A DNA stretch of 64,000 nucleotides from Cruorifilaria tuberocauda (Eukaryota; Nematoda; Chromadorea; Rhabditida; Onchocercidae): NCBI GenBank assembly GCA_013365365.1, contig JABVXU010000256.1, forward strand, positions 1-64,000. The letters are read 5' to 3'. The notes beneath the pieces are model-generated. The model did not search any database and had not been told where the DNA came from. It saw only the letters and a list, made by a program, of their open reading frames with translations. Shown in pieces: positions 23,478 through 36,288 of the stretch. Numbering within the stretch: position 1 is the stretch's first letter; every line of letters starts with the position of its first letter. A program made the position numbers and the translations under genes.

Positions 23478-25739
23478 GACTTTTCGTTTCTAAAACGGAT
23501 GCCTTATTTGCTATTGTTTATCGTGAAAATATATGCAAATTATGTTCTACTGAAGCCATTTCTAAGTGCATATTTACACACGTCGTAACATATTATGGAA
23601 GGATCTAATTTATATAAAATGGTCTGATGAAGTATAATAATAGCATAAGAAACGGCCTTCAGCTGGATAGAATACCGGTAACTCATTAAACTCGAGTTTT
23701 GTAGGAAAAACGAATGATGCAAACGGCTCGCAACATCCAATTTAATGAAACTGTTTGAGTAAACCTATCCACTAATTTGTTTCTCAGATATAAAAATACA
23801 CGTATTGCTGTTTATGAATTGCAAAAGCGCAATTATATTTGTGGGGTAAGAGATTGGAAATGCGCTAAATATTTCTCTATAAAACGATGAAAACTTCTAT
23901 CTCTAATACTGTAACCGCAGCATTGACTTATTGGAGAGATCTGCGGTGGCAAATCTGTCCTGAAGTTCAGCTCCAGCTCGTGCCCATAGAGTTGAATTTT
24001 GAAGTTTATAATTCTTAGTTGAAGACATCAAGCTAATTTCATACAATTAAACGGCCAGTAATTTAGAAGACTATAGCAGAACTTATATAAAAATTTCACT
24101 GAATCACTAGCACTTCGATATGCTTTTTACTAGCGAACAAAAATTTACATAGTCATTGATTGCAATTCGCATTTGCAACGAAGATTATGATAATTTAAAT
24201 TATAATAACTGGCTAAATATTTCAGATGTGAAGTTTTTACTTGCACTAATTAGAAACTGAATTTAGAATAACTGCTCAAAAGAAAAAAACCATAAACGTT
24301 CATTGGATTATCGTCATGCATAGGGACATTTTGAATTTTTAAATTCACATGAAATTATCATGCTTCGAAAATTGTATTTTCTGAAGGATTTTAATTTGAA
24401 TATTTTAAGTTTCTTGTTCTTTTTAAATATGACAAGAACCTCAAAATGCTTCGATCATAACAGAACAAGAAACTGTATATCCATATTTTTTCGACTTTAT
24501 TTTGAATGCTGCGCAAACATTTAAAACTTTAAAAACAAAAAGAATAAACATTTTTCTGTTTTATGGTCATAACAACAATGCAAGCAATTCTGAGATCTAT
24601 AGTTAATGCACTAAAAAGTTTACTCGAGCAACAAATGAAACTAATTCAACTGAGACAAAGGTAAAACTACTCTACAATAAAATAAAAGAGAACGCTTCCT
24701 ATTTGAAAACAAATTACGTCGACCAATATTCATTCGCAGGAGAACTGGTTTACCCTTTTAAAGTAAACCTACTTTTTTAGAAAGATACAATTATCCAGTA
24801 TTTTCAAAAAACATAAAAACCCAGATTTGAAAATTACTTCGAATTTAGAAGTGCTAAATCTAAAAAAAGAATGCTAAATTTATAACTATGAAATCAACAA
24901 TAATATTTGGAACACAGTGTAGATTGTTTAAAACAATTAAAATAGTAAGCAAAATAAACTACAAAGAAACGGTGTTTAAAACTGTACTTAAAAGCAACAC
25001 ATTAAATTTTTAGCAAATAATTGTATCATGATTGGCTTAAGGCTATAAAGGATAGAAGACAAATTAGTAACTTTTTAAATGTTAAATTTTTACATAGTTG
25101 ATTTCTATAGTTAACCAATCAACCATAAAAACTAGTTATTTAAAACAAGTAGTATGATTTTAAATATTTGAAATTTTGTTCAAAAAAACATTGGACAAAA
25201 AAGTTACCAGGAAAAATTAATCAAAACTGCTAATACAAAAATACAAATCCCACAGACAAGATAACATAGTGTGTTTTAGGTAGATTTTACCAAATTCTTT
25301 TTATTGCTGGATGAAAATAGAAAATAATCAATTTTGTCTATGTGATGTAGATAAATTCTGATTGTTAATTATTGAAGTAATAAGGGCAAAACTGACAGAT
25401 CTATAACATTACATGATTTGGAATGTGATTGTAAAATTATAAGTGATATAGAGGATTCGAGAACTATATAATCATTTCAAAATCAATATTATTATCATAT
25501 TTTAAATAAAAAGTAACTGGAAATACCATCTTTTAGAGTAAATCAAAAACTCCAGAAGTGAGCAATTTGAATCAGTAAACTTCAGTCACACTACACTGAA
25601 AAATGGATTATCATAAATGCACTTTTCTAAAGCTAGTTAGTAAAAACATGAATATTATGCGTTTATTGGAGTTTCGTCCATTCTACAAATCTTGCAGTTT
25701 GTCAAGTACACAGGATATAATCTTAAAGGCAACGAAACT
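23478..25739. other. Long intergenic stretch with a GC-richer island
   Basis: About 2.3 kb between the 3' end of NCBP1 and the start of the repeat-protein gene. Most is very AT-rich and without exons. At about 23887-24018 there is a GC-richer island in which both strands are open: a 43-codon plus-strand ORF (MKTSISNTVTAALTYWRDLR onward) and a minus-strand frame containing LWARAGAELQDRFATADLSN. Neither has a recognised relative. Confidence 0.4.
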
Positions 25740-28700
25740 TCACGCTCTTAAAGCAGCAAACTGGCGGTAAACCTCCAAAATTCTCGGGTCGATTCCCGCC
25801 GTTACAAATAATTCCTTATCAATGTGTTGTTTCATTTCAAACAACTCGTGCCAGTGCTAAAAATGAATCCATGCTTCACATCACTGAAGATACAGAACTT
25901 TTAGTTTTTTAGATAGAAACTTATTTAAAAAGAAATGTTTGTTTTCTTTAATAATTTATTTCAAATTGTGGTTTAGAAGTGAAAACAACGGTTTTGCTCG
26001 CGAAAATTCAATAAATTAACCAAAAGGATATAGCATACTTGTGGAAATTTTCCTAATATTAATTTGAAGATAAATAGAATTTCAACTGGAAGTGTGTACA
26101 TGAATCTCAGAATTCGAAAAACACAAAACTCAAACTTTTAATAATATTTCCTTAAATCGTCCCATCATATACCGATACCAGCAAGTGTCGTAGTCTCTTC
26201 CAGCTGTTTCATATTTTACAAGATGTTCTGAGAGAAAAACTACCAACTTCTAAAAAACAATAATTTTATAAAACTGGAAAAATTACGACGAAACAAAAAA
26301 AGATATATGCATGTCAAATGGAATACTACAACAATATTTGATAAATCCATCCATCGCAATTTCTCATTGAAATAACTAAAAAACTAAATCAAATTATATT
26401 TACTTTTCCTCAATATTCAAAGAACAAAATAATTTCTAAGTTAGTTGCAAACTTACATGTAAAATATTTAGAAACAGATTTTTCAACATTTCCTGTAATT
26501 CATTTAATTCTTTTGTCTTCGTTTCAATATCATCATCAAGAATCACTCCCAAACTATCATCTTCATTGCAGCAGAAATGTTGATGTGCCTGTACAAGAAA
26601 TTTACAATAATCGTTTATTAAAAAGTGAAGAAAAATGGAAATTTCATGGTTTGGACACAAAATTCTCAAATCCCTGGTCATATATGACTATTTTAATATT
26701 TGCAAACTTCATTTAAAAATGTCGGAGTCTAAATAAAATTAATATGGAATTAATATAATGGCTTTCCGACCAGCAAGGAGACCAATAATTATGTGGCATT
26801 ATTTGGAAGTAATAATTTATAGTTTGTTGATAATTGCCGTTTATTTTACACACAAATAAGAAAAAGATAATTAAGATGGAAGTGGTTCTTGATCTATTTC
26901 ATTCTTGCACATAATCGAATTTAAAATAAAATTTCTAAAACTTTCCGAAAATGATTAGTTTAAGGAAAATAAAGAGTGTGGTTAGGAAATTATTTCACTA
27001 TTGTCCAAAAGATTCCTCTGCTTCTTTTACGAACTAGAGTTTTTCAAAATAGCATTAAATAAACTACATCGCCATCACTTCGCTCCATCCTGGCACGTTT
27101 TTCCTGCATTTGCTGAAGTTTGATCTTACATCGATTTGTATATAAGCATGCATATTTTACAACAATAAACAATGCTTCCCATAGCCAAAATCTGAAAAAA
27201 TAAAATCACCAAATGGTGCATTAAAAATTAACAAAATCGCTTATAAAAACTAAAGCAAATAATACAAAAATCAACCGATGTAATTCCTGGCCAACGCAAC
27301 TACTCAATAACCAGGACACCACAGCATTGGTACTCAGCAATGTCATTCGAAGCATTTTAGTAATCAATGCAACCATCATCTGTAATATTTTCATGGCATA
27401 TATTCTGATGAAAAAAATGATATTTAAAGCAAATTAACCAGCAAAACTTGATTAAGAATAATGAAGCCATTATTTGATATAAAGTCGTAGAAATTAATCC
27501 CCAGGGTCAACAAATTCTTCGATAGTTCATTAAATTAGTACTGAAGTAAAGTAAAAATATCTTAAGTAACACTCACATGTCGATTATGTTTCCAGACGTT
27601 GTAAAGTGTTTGTAAAAGTATTGTGGAGGACTCGTCATCAATACTACTCAGTTCTTTCAACGTTTCGTGGTACCTGATTTAAAAACATGCAACTGGTCAT
27701 AATTTCAATCCGCTCAAAAAGTTGGTAATTTTAATTATCTAATAGGGCGGAAACAGACAAATGACTGAAAGCTGAAAATACATATGACGAGAGAGAAATG
27801 AAACCTTGCTAAGGCTGCAAAGTTGTGACTAAACGACTTCTGCGCTGCATTAAGCATAACTGCAAAGAAAGTAGACAGTGTTGCTAAACCATTGTCTTTC
27901 TGGATAAATCCACGTAACATTTCAGTTACTTCCTTTGACTCAGCTTTATTACGAAATGCTCTTTCAATTTCAGCAACTAATTCTTTTTCTTCTATAAAAG
28001 ATATGAACATTATTTTTTCCTTGACATAAATAAACCGAAACAAATGATAATCATCATTAGCAATTAAGCTATGGAAAGAATAAAACTTCACGAATGGGAA
28101 GGTCTTTGATCATGGAAATTTTTTTAATCTTTATTCTACTTTAATGCAGCAATACTATCAGTTTCTGAACGCTTTCAAAAAATCCGATTAAACATACTTC
28201 AGAGAAAGGTGAATGAATTCCAGCTTAAGAAAAAAGACTAAAAAAAGTGTATATGCAATTAATATACCTTGGTTCACTAAATACGATATAGAGGGTTTTT
28301 CTGGAGTTATTTCTTCGAATGAACTTGGCAAGCAGTCACAAATTCTTTCATGATACGAAAACCTCATGCATTTTTCGATAACCTCAATTTCGAAAACTAT
28401 GAATTAATTGTCTGTTGGTTTATTTTTTCTTAAGAATTTAATCATTTAAACTGGTATGAAGAGAAATGGCTAACTTCTTTTACGAAATATCGCCTCGGTG
28501 CATAATCATTCAGGTCGAGACAATCGTCCCAGTCGGCCCATGACCAACGGTAATCAAAATTTGACATGTGGTAACTGAACCAATCAATCAATCTGAAATT
28601 TGAAAATACTTCACATAACCGTAAGCTTAATAATGAAATTCGAGTAGAAGTTGTATATGGATACAGAGGAACAAAATTTTCGCCTTAAACGTGAATTGTC

Positions 28701-31655
28701 TCTGATTGCTGCAAGGCGATAAAATAACCTGTCGATGCACTCAAGTTGCATTGTATCGATTCGTTGATAAAATAATTCTGCTGCTTGGGCGATCACCTAG
28801 AAATGTGCAAATTCCAGCAAGAACATCAACATTTGATTTGATGAATATAGCAACAAACCATGATCCTTCGTTGACAGATTTTAGCTTGAAGAAATCACGA
28901 GAAAATGAAAAAACTGGCCTGAGGCATATCTTTTGTCTTACATAATTCAATCATCACACTTCCATAAAATAGAGGTCGTAATGGCGGATTTGGCAGACGA
29001 AATAGTTGTGAAAAGATTACTTCCAAGATCATGTAGTTTATTGGAACCATTGCCTTTTTTTGGTAATTAACAAGTTGTGCTGCACTGAAATTTCAAGCCA
29101 GTTATGATAAACTTAAAAGATTTCAGCAAATATAATGTAAAGAAAAATGCAATTAAGACAAGAATATTACCACTCTTTCCTACTATAACAGTTATTTCCG
29201 ATTATCGAACACAATTCTTCCTCAATCAAAAAACGTTCGATCGAATGAGCCCCAGGAAGTACTGGTCCCTATGAATGATTACTTTAAAATAATAAGATAT
29301 TGAAAGAGGGTAAAATGAAATAGAAGAAAAAGTGAAGGTAATTGGGTAATTGTAGGTAATTACTCCGTCGGGGCAATCTGCATAATCGAAAAAACGAAAT
29401 ACAACTGTAGGCAGTGGATATATCATCATTGATGTATGAGGTGGTGGAACAAACCTGCAGAATAACACATAAATTAATTACATAAATTATTATAAAGGAC
29501 ATACTTTTAGAAAACGATATACAGGAAATAATAGTAAAGAGATTTTTGACACGCCGCAATTAATTACACTAGAAATCCTTTACAGATTATATTTAAATAT
29601 CCTTCCGGCATATTCAGCAATATTATTAAAACTTCATTTTGAAATTCCCTTTATACCAAAAAAATTAATAGCATCCCTTACAATGGCAAATTATGCGCAA
29701 TCGTACCGGCCAAAGAACCATCAAATGCTACATAGTACCGTGAAATATGTCGTTCTACCCAACCATCATCCCTTAGTTTAGAAATCTGAGTCCACAAACT
29801 GTCCAAATATTCTTCTTGCTCATGTTCCGTTGCTGACCAAACTTGAAGTAGCTGGAAATAAAATAATATGACTACAGCGAAGAACGAAGAATGAAAAAGA
29901 ACAATAGATTTGATAAAGACTGAATCATGTGGATTTGAATCATGCAGTGGAGAAGTCATAACTGTATGGGATGTGCAATCCCAAAGTCAATAACTCTTTC
30001 AATGTTTCATTCAACATTTGTCATTCATATAGTGAAATCTGCTTCATCTTCTTTTTCTACCTCAAACAAACTATGCCAAGGAATACATGTTGATGAGAAG
30101 TTAAATAATATCACAAATGTTAGGAAATTATTAAACTCGTTAATAACGCTAAGTTACTACAACTTTACCTTAGCATGAGAAGTGTTCCTTTCAAGCATAT
30201 ATTTATCAACACCTTCTAAAAGATTATCAAGCGGTTCCTTCTCTCTATCATTTAATTCAGGCCCCGCCCATGGAAGACTGTGCAGTACCGCATAAACAAA
30301 CCAATCACTCCGAACCTGGAAAGGTCACAACTTTAAAATATGAAAAATTATAGCTACTCATGTTTACATAAATATTAAATGGACTAATTTACAATCTATG
30401 TTCAAATTAACAAATAATATACTATGCTTTTGTTATCTCGCCTTAAAATTTTTGATACGCGTCATTAAAGAATTGATAGAAATTTACGTATCCAATATAT
30501 ATGCTTATAATATTTTCAGTACTCATTTCAATAATCGTACTTGCGGAATACTTTCTTCACAAGCTGCTTCCATGAAGCTTTCATAAAATTCTACCAAGGA
30601 ATTAGATGAAACAACACGACAGTTGACCAGATCAGCCAGAAATGTAACCTGGAAAAAGAGATAATCAATGATCAAAAATCATAAAGGCAAAAAAATTCCG
30701 TGTAAAATTCAAAAACTTACAATATGCAAAGCATGAATGAAGTCAGAGGAAACAAGCTTCTCACGCAAAACCTCCAATAATTGATGCAGAAGCTAAAAAT
30801 TTAAGTGAAATCAATTTTATTGTGACAATTAAGTAAATTGTATTGTGCCTAAATATTATATTATTTCATTTTTACCAAAATAAAAAAATCGCGATACCTC
30901 GAAGCCAAATTTTTGCTTTTTTGAGTTCAACAAACCCGCAAGAGTTGAATATGCAGTAATTTCTTCCGGTAAATAACATACGCTGCAATAAAGAAGATTT
31001 CTGCTCGCAATTAATATTTGCAAATTCCTAACTTCTATTCATACAATATTGAAGGGCTAAAACACTACCGCTCTACGATGACATCGATAATGCGATTTAT
31101 ATCAGTGATGAGGTAAGTTCCCAGTGACTGCGCCAAACTTTCCAAATTGGATTCCATAGATGAATTATTCTAAATTAATGTTAAACAACATTGCTTATTT
31201 CGACAGCAGAACCACAACACACCGGAACTTACGCGAACCAGTATATTCCTAATTTCATTTTTAAAAATAATAGTGCATTAAGCATTAGTAGAAAGTGACG
31301 GAGCTGTGGATTATTCTATCAATAAGATCAGTTTTGGACTGAACTTTACCTTCTCACTAATGCGATTAATAAGTGACTCTAAACGCATATCTGATTCCAC
31401 TCTTTCCGAAACGGCCCGCCGTTTTTTGCAACATTCATCATCGTCTAAACATCTTTTCAATAATTATCCAAGAGAAAATTAAAGAAATTAAAAATTGACA
31501 ACGCAAAACATATCTTCCGTGAAATAAATACCGAAACATTCGAAAATAAATGACTAAAGACTACTGAAAATTATAAATTTTATTTCACCATAAGTCATAC
31601 CTTCATCACCAGCACGTCTCCTTCGATCATGATCACTGTGCGACAGGCGAATCAT
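25740..31655 (-). CDS. ncbp-1: Nuclear cap-binding protein subunit 1 (CBP80)
   Basis: NCBP1 is the large MIF4G-repeat subunit of the nuclear cap-binding complex, binding m7G-capped Pol II transcripts with NCBP2. Twenty-one exons join in phase (first 31655-31601; last 25856-25740), giving 787 aa against about 790 in human. Landmarks: [178 protein letters not shown] and the C-terminal [18 protein letters not shown] (human ELDPHILAVFQQFCALQA). The N-terminal nuclear-localisation region is basic ([16 protein letters not shown]). Intron 11 (28797-28918) appears to be GC-AG. The ATG lies 8 nt after a TTGTAG acceptor. Confidence 0.97.
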
Positions 31656-32478
31656 TTTTAAATGCTACAACAATCCATACCAAAGAATCAGAAGGACATT
31701 CTTTATTCCTTACAAAAGTTAATTACCATATACAAAAGAAAATATCTCCAATGGGCGCTGTTTTCATTTAAATTTCAATTTTAACTTCAATTGCTATACG
31801 GGATCATAAAGCGAAAATTCTAAATCTCAACAGGAGGAGAAGCAACAACTTTCAATTTATACGAGAAGAGCACAGTACTAAAAATGGCTCACAAGAAGTG
31901 GTTTCGCAAAATGACGATAGTTAATGACCTACCTCACATCTATTCACCAGTTATGGAAAATATACAGTACTTATTATCGAGACAATTTTCACCTCTTGCC
32001 AGAAGACAAATAAAATAAATCATTTTATTCATGCAAAAAGTTCATGCCTTTAACCCGTGACAGTTCATTCTTTGTATAGTCTGCAATAACACCATAACAT
32101 TTTTTTCGAATTAAGCAAAATATGAAAAGACAAACTGACAAAAATACATGACCTAAAACACTGAATCAAAGTTTCCTCTGAAGAAAAACAAGATGAACAG
32201 AAAATAAGAATTCGTCATTCAAGAAATAACTATATGACAAAGTTTCTTCGAAATTACTGAAACAATGAAAAGAATTATTCGAAAGAGGAAATTAACAAAA
32301 TATCATAAATGTTCTTTCTTCACACGACTTCCAATCTTTCAAAAGTTAGAATATGCATTTGCTGTAATAAGTAACAATATCTTTACATCGTCAGGTTACC
32401 ACTAATGTGTCTCAAACACAATTTAACATGAATTTATTGAAACACTGAGAAATTTTCTCAGAAAGTAACATCATGATA
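31656..32478. other. Intergenic, NCBP1 5' flank
   Basis: About 820 bp of AT-rich sequence with only short frames. It holds the 3' UTR of the RMDN1-like gene and the acceptor upstream of NCBP1; nothing else was recognised. Confidence 0.45.
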
Positions 32479-35113
32479 TCAAAGTTTCGTAAAATCCTTT
32501 ACGCCAAGTTTTCGCAATTTTTCATAAGCCTAAAATAAAATAATACTTTAAAGTTTATACTGCTAATAAGGGAACCAAAACATTAAGGTAAAAATTTCTA
32601 CCTTATCGTGAGTATCACCGTCATCCATGGTAATGATTGGCATTTTAAATGCAGCTTTATAAAGTTCGAAAGCCTCTTCTTTTTGACCAAGTCTGGTTTT
32701 TACTTCTGCCAAGTACCACAAATTTGAAGAATCGAAATTTGGCTGAAACCAATATCTCTGAGATACTAAAATTGACATATCGAAAGAGGATTATTATTTC
32801 AAGGAATATATCTCATATTTTAAATACTCAGCTCTAATTTTACCTTAATAAACTCAGCCTTCTGAAAACATCTTAAAGCGTCGTCGTATGTCGCAGGGGG
32901 AATTGACCCGAACAAGGCCTTAACTATTGCAGCTTTCCATGACGATAAATCCGCAAATGTAAAGTACCATACACCTAAAGTGATCAGGCTTCGACAATTC
33001 ATCAAAGAATAAAATTAATTTGTGATCAGGATTGAGAAGAAACTTTTCAACAACAATATATAGTCTATCTTTATAAGCAACATATATTAAATAAATACGA
33101 ACCAAGTGCATGCCAAGTAGTTGCATCAGTAGAATTTAAATCAAGTGCTTTTTCAAGATGTTTGCGAATTTCGAAGGACTGCCTAATCTGTTCCCTGGTA
33201 CCTTCATATTCTGATACATAACTCAATACAATAGCATACCTAAATTGAGCTCACTGAGAAAAGAGAATTATACTCACATATATTGCGGAACATTTTTATT
33301 TTTATGATCCGTATTCATTAGTTGTATGAAAAATGACAAAAGCAGTGAAGGCCCAGCACTTCAAATCATTTTATAATCGATGGAAGTAAATCATTAAAAA
33401 GGAAAATAAATACAGTTAAACCACTCCAATTAAATATTGCCTAAAACTTTAATCTTCTACTTCATCTAATACTTATCTTCCGCCAAACATTCAAATGCAG
33501 TAAACCTACAATTGTTCACAGCGTCGATCAAAGAGTTAGAACGAATTACTAACCGCCTCTCAAAATGGAATTGTTGATTACTACTATAAGAACTTGAGCT
33601 CTTTCGTTTATGATTATTTCACTTACTTATAATTTATGCAATTTGGAAACAATATGAACATTCCATTATTTCTTCACATAACACTATCAACAACTCACCA
33701 TTTATGAGCCTCCCAACAAGATTCTTCACCTTCATTCTTGAGTGCCTTTTCAGCCATTTTCAAAGCATCATACATGAATCGCTTCCTATCATCTTTATCC
33801 TAAAATATCTATGAAGACAGCAAAAACTATAATAAAAACTGTATCCAGTACTCTAAGTAGTAGCTGAGAAAAATATCGTTATTATTAATGCTCATATAAA
33901 AAAAATAAAGAAGCTGATCTTAAAGCACGCTGATAGTCCAGAGTTTGAAGATACAACGAAGATAAGGAACAGATAACAATATATGATACAACAGGAAAAG
34001 CTTAGCTCTCAAGAGAAAAGTAAAGGTCTTTTTGCATTCATATCTTAACACTTCTTTCTCTTCTGGAGTTGGCAGGGGAGCAAAAAAGCGAATTTTTAGT
34101 ATATTTCTAATTAATGCTAGTGGAGTTTGTTTTGCGCCTTCTCCCATAACTACAAGCGCAAATATAGCTAGCATGTCAAGAAGATTAATTGTGTCACCTG
34201 GAATAGTTTTTTATAGAGATCTAGTTTAATAGAACAATATAGTAACCCCAAGACGCATAGGTGTTATATTATTATCCGTAATTAAAATACCACGATGTTT
34301 TATGCAGTGCTTTGCTCTAAGGCAACTCCATACTGACATAGCTGTTTTCCGTGAAGCCAGAATTTAAATAACCTTAGACATTTTAGCTTTTTCACACAAT
34401 ACGCGGGCCAGTCGCCAGAGCATTTGTGGATCATTGCTTGATGAAAATCTAGAAAAAAAAAGTAGTTATGACAGATCGTTCAAACTCCACATTTTATTTT
34501 AAGAAAAATGACAAGAAACCATATATGTCCATTAATAGGACCTCCTTAAGACGTTGTATGCATTTTCAATCAAATAAACACTGTATAATGTATCTGCTTC
34601 TCGTTTGAAACACTCCAATTTTGATGCTTCCTCAGACACATCGTTTTTTTCTAACTTCTTACCCAAAAAAGGTATTAATGCGGCACCTAGAAAGAATAAA
34701 AATATAAATGAGTGGAAGCTATAAGTGGATTGACAATAAGAAGAAAGTGAAAGATGGTTTTCAAAAAAACGGAGCAGTATAAAAGTGATAAACACTGAAG
34801 TGGTAATTGTGTATTAAACAAATCGAAACTGGAAATCAATGCAGAATGATTCCATCGAATCACCTGTTGTACCGATTGCTGTAGTTCCCAGCAGAACTCG
34901 TCGTGCTCTCTCATATATGCCGAATCTTTGTTTCGTCGCGAATCGCACACCCTGAAATATGAAAAATATAATAAAGCTAAACTGACAAAATGTTTATGCA
35001 AATTTCAGAATTAATTAATATAAACCAACCTTTATCGCCGTTATCCTGCTATCAGTCAACGATACAAGTCGTAATGATCGTGTAAGCGTCCTATTTAACA
35101 TGTGACTAGACAT
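32479..35113 (-). CDS. RMDN1: Regulator of microtubule dynamics (RMDN1-type) TPR protein
   Basis: RMDN proteins (RMD in C. elegans) are TPR-like proteins associated with microtubules and mitochondria. Nine exons in phase: 35113-35030, 34951-34864, 34686-34542, 34448-34373, 33799-33699, 33239-33103, 32974-32844, 32742-32602 and 32529-32479; 317 aa, against 314 for human RMDN1. The N-terminus is Arg/Ser/Thr-rich without acidic residues in the first 18 positions (MSSHMLNRTLTRSLRLV), like a mitochondrial presequence, followed by a hydrophobic segment (VLLGTTAIGTTGAALIPFLG). The TPR-like core matches the family: MLWRLARVLCEKAKM, WYAIVLSYVSEYEGTREQI, LEKALDLNSTDATTWHALGV, WYFTFADLSSWKAAIVKALF (human WCYTFAEMPWYQRRIAKMLF), PPATYDDALRCFQKAE. 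An ATTTCAG acceptor lies 17 nt before the ATG. Confidence 0.93.
33920..34339 (-). CDS. Candidate nested gene, 108 aa, in RMDN1 intron 4
   Basis: Two exons, 34339-34291 and 34197-33920, join in phase from an ATG two bases after an AAAACAG acceptor, so it has the start architecture of the other genes here. It lies entirely in the 573-nt intron between RMDN1-like exons 4 and 5 and cannot be an exon of that gene, because the phase-0 frame hits a stop. The product has a hydrophobic stretch (LLDMLAIFALVVMG, about residues 22-35), a basic/Pro segment (RFFAPLPTPEEKEV) and a hydrophobic tail. The last 35 residues may be read-through if a GTGTTAAG donor is used. No relative is recognised. Confidence 0.45.
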
Positions 35114-36288
35114 AATGGTACGTATGGTAACTGAAATGTAGGACTAGAGAAAGATTTCATCAAACCAAATCAGATGAAGTCGTATCATTATGATTGCTTT
35201 TCCTCTCTCATATGATTTGGAAATGCTTTATGTCCAAGAGAAATTGGAAGAAACATAATACGACAGCTCGCACCATCGCAGATGATAGATACCCTCCCAT
35301 TCTCTCATTTAAAATGGAAGCTGCATATAGCACGGCCCGAAAATCGTCTCATGACAACGTTGAGGCCCAGATTGATATTCACTAAATTTGGGGAGTTCCC
35401 ACACGAGTTATTTGGTATATTATGCGAATTTTGAAGTCTTAGGTTTCATGAATTTCCTTCACTGCCACTTGTAATAATAGAATATAATGTAGAATACCTT
35501 CTATATGCATAAGTTGCGTGAGGCATTCTAACGAACAATAATTTGTTATATGTGGAATGAAAAATGTATGAAATGCATAAAATGATACGTAAAACATTCA
35601 ATGTAAGATTTATGAAATTGTAAAATAAATGTCGTTCCTACAGAGAGCTTCTGAACTTCTGGAATTCCCTTTTTTTTCAAAAATTTCTTATAAGTGGTTT
35701 GTCATGCACTGTGAGTAACAATTGAAGTAATTCGGAGAATTGTGCGCAAAATGCATATAACGTCACAAAAAATTGCAATATCAAATGTCTTCCTTCAAAT
35801 AAGCGAGCCGCATCTTAATAAATCTTAAGTTATCCATTAGCAATAATGAATGACAATTTAATTTCAAATTTATTTTATGGTAGAATAAGGCAACATAATT
35901 AACACAAAACGATGCACACGGTAACTGCTAAGAATGTGCAAATATAGTGCTTTCAGTTGTGGCAAGACAAATTTCACTATAATGGACATTTTTTATCCCT
36001 GTAATCAATCAATTTATAGAAATTGTCTATTGTTTTCCAGTAATAGTTAAGCCTTAGCAAATCTTCTAATATACTTCTGATATTTTCAGTCTTACTAAGC
36101 AGACATTTCAGAACATAATAGAGCAATAATATTGTTGTAGCGAAAAACAGAATTCCTTAAAGAACCACTTTAATCGGGAAAGGTATCCTTGTAAAACAGG
36201 AATAAAATTTCGGTGATCATTCCTAAATAAACCCGAACATTCTTCATACAGATAATGAATATAAATCATGTACCTTGATGATTATTTC
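35114..36288. other. Intergenic, RMDN1-like 5' flank
   Basis: About 1.2 kb of AT-rich sequence. A 63-codon plus-strand frame at 35194-35385 has no domain signature and is antisense to nothing known. No feature supported. Confidence 0.4.

Noticed and set aside
25740..25860. tRNA-like segment with a B-box-like GGGTCGATTCCC
   Set aside because: No acceptor or D-arm pairing could be built, and the stretch is fully explained on the minus strand as the last coding exon of NCBP1 ([18 protein letters not shown]).
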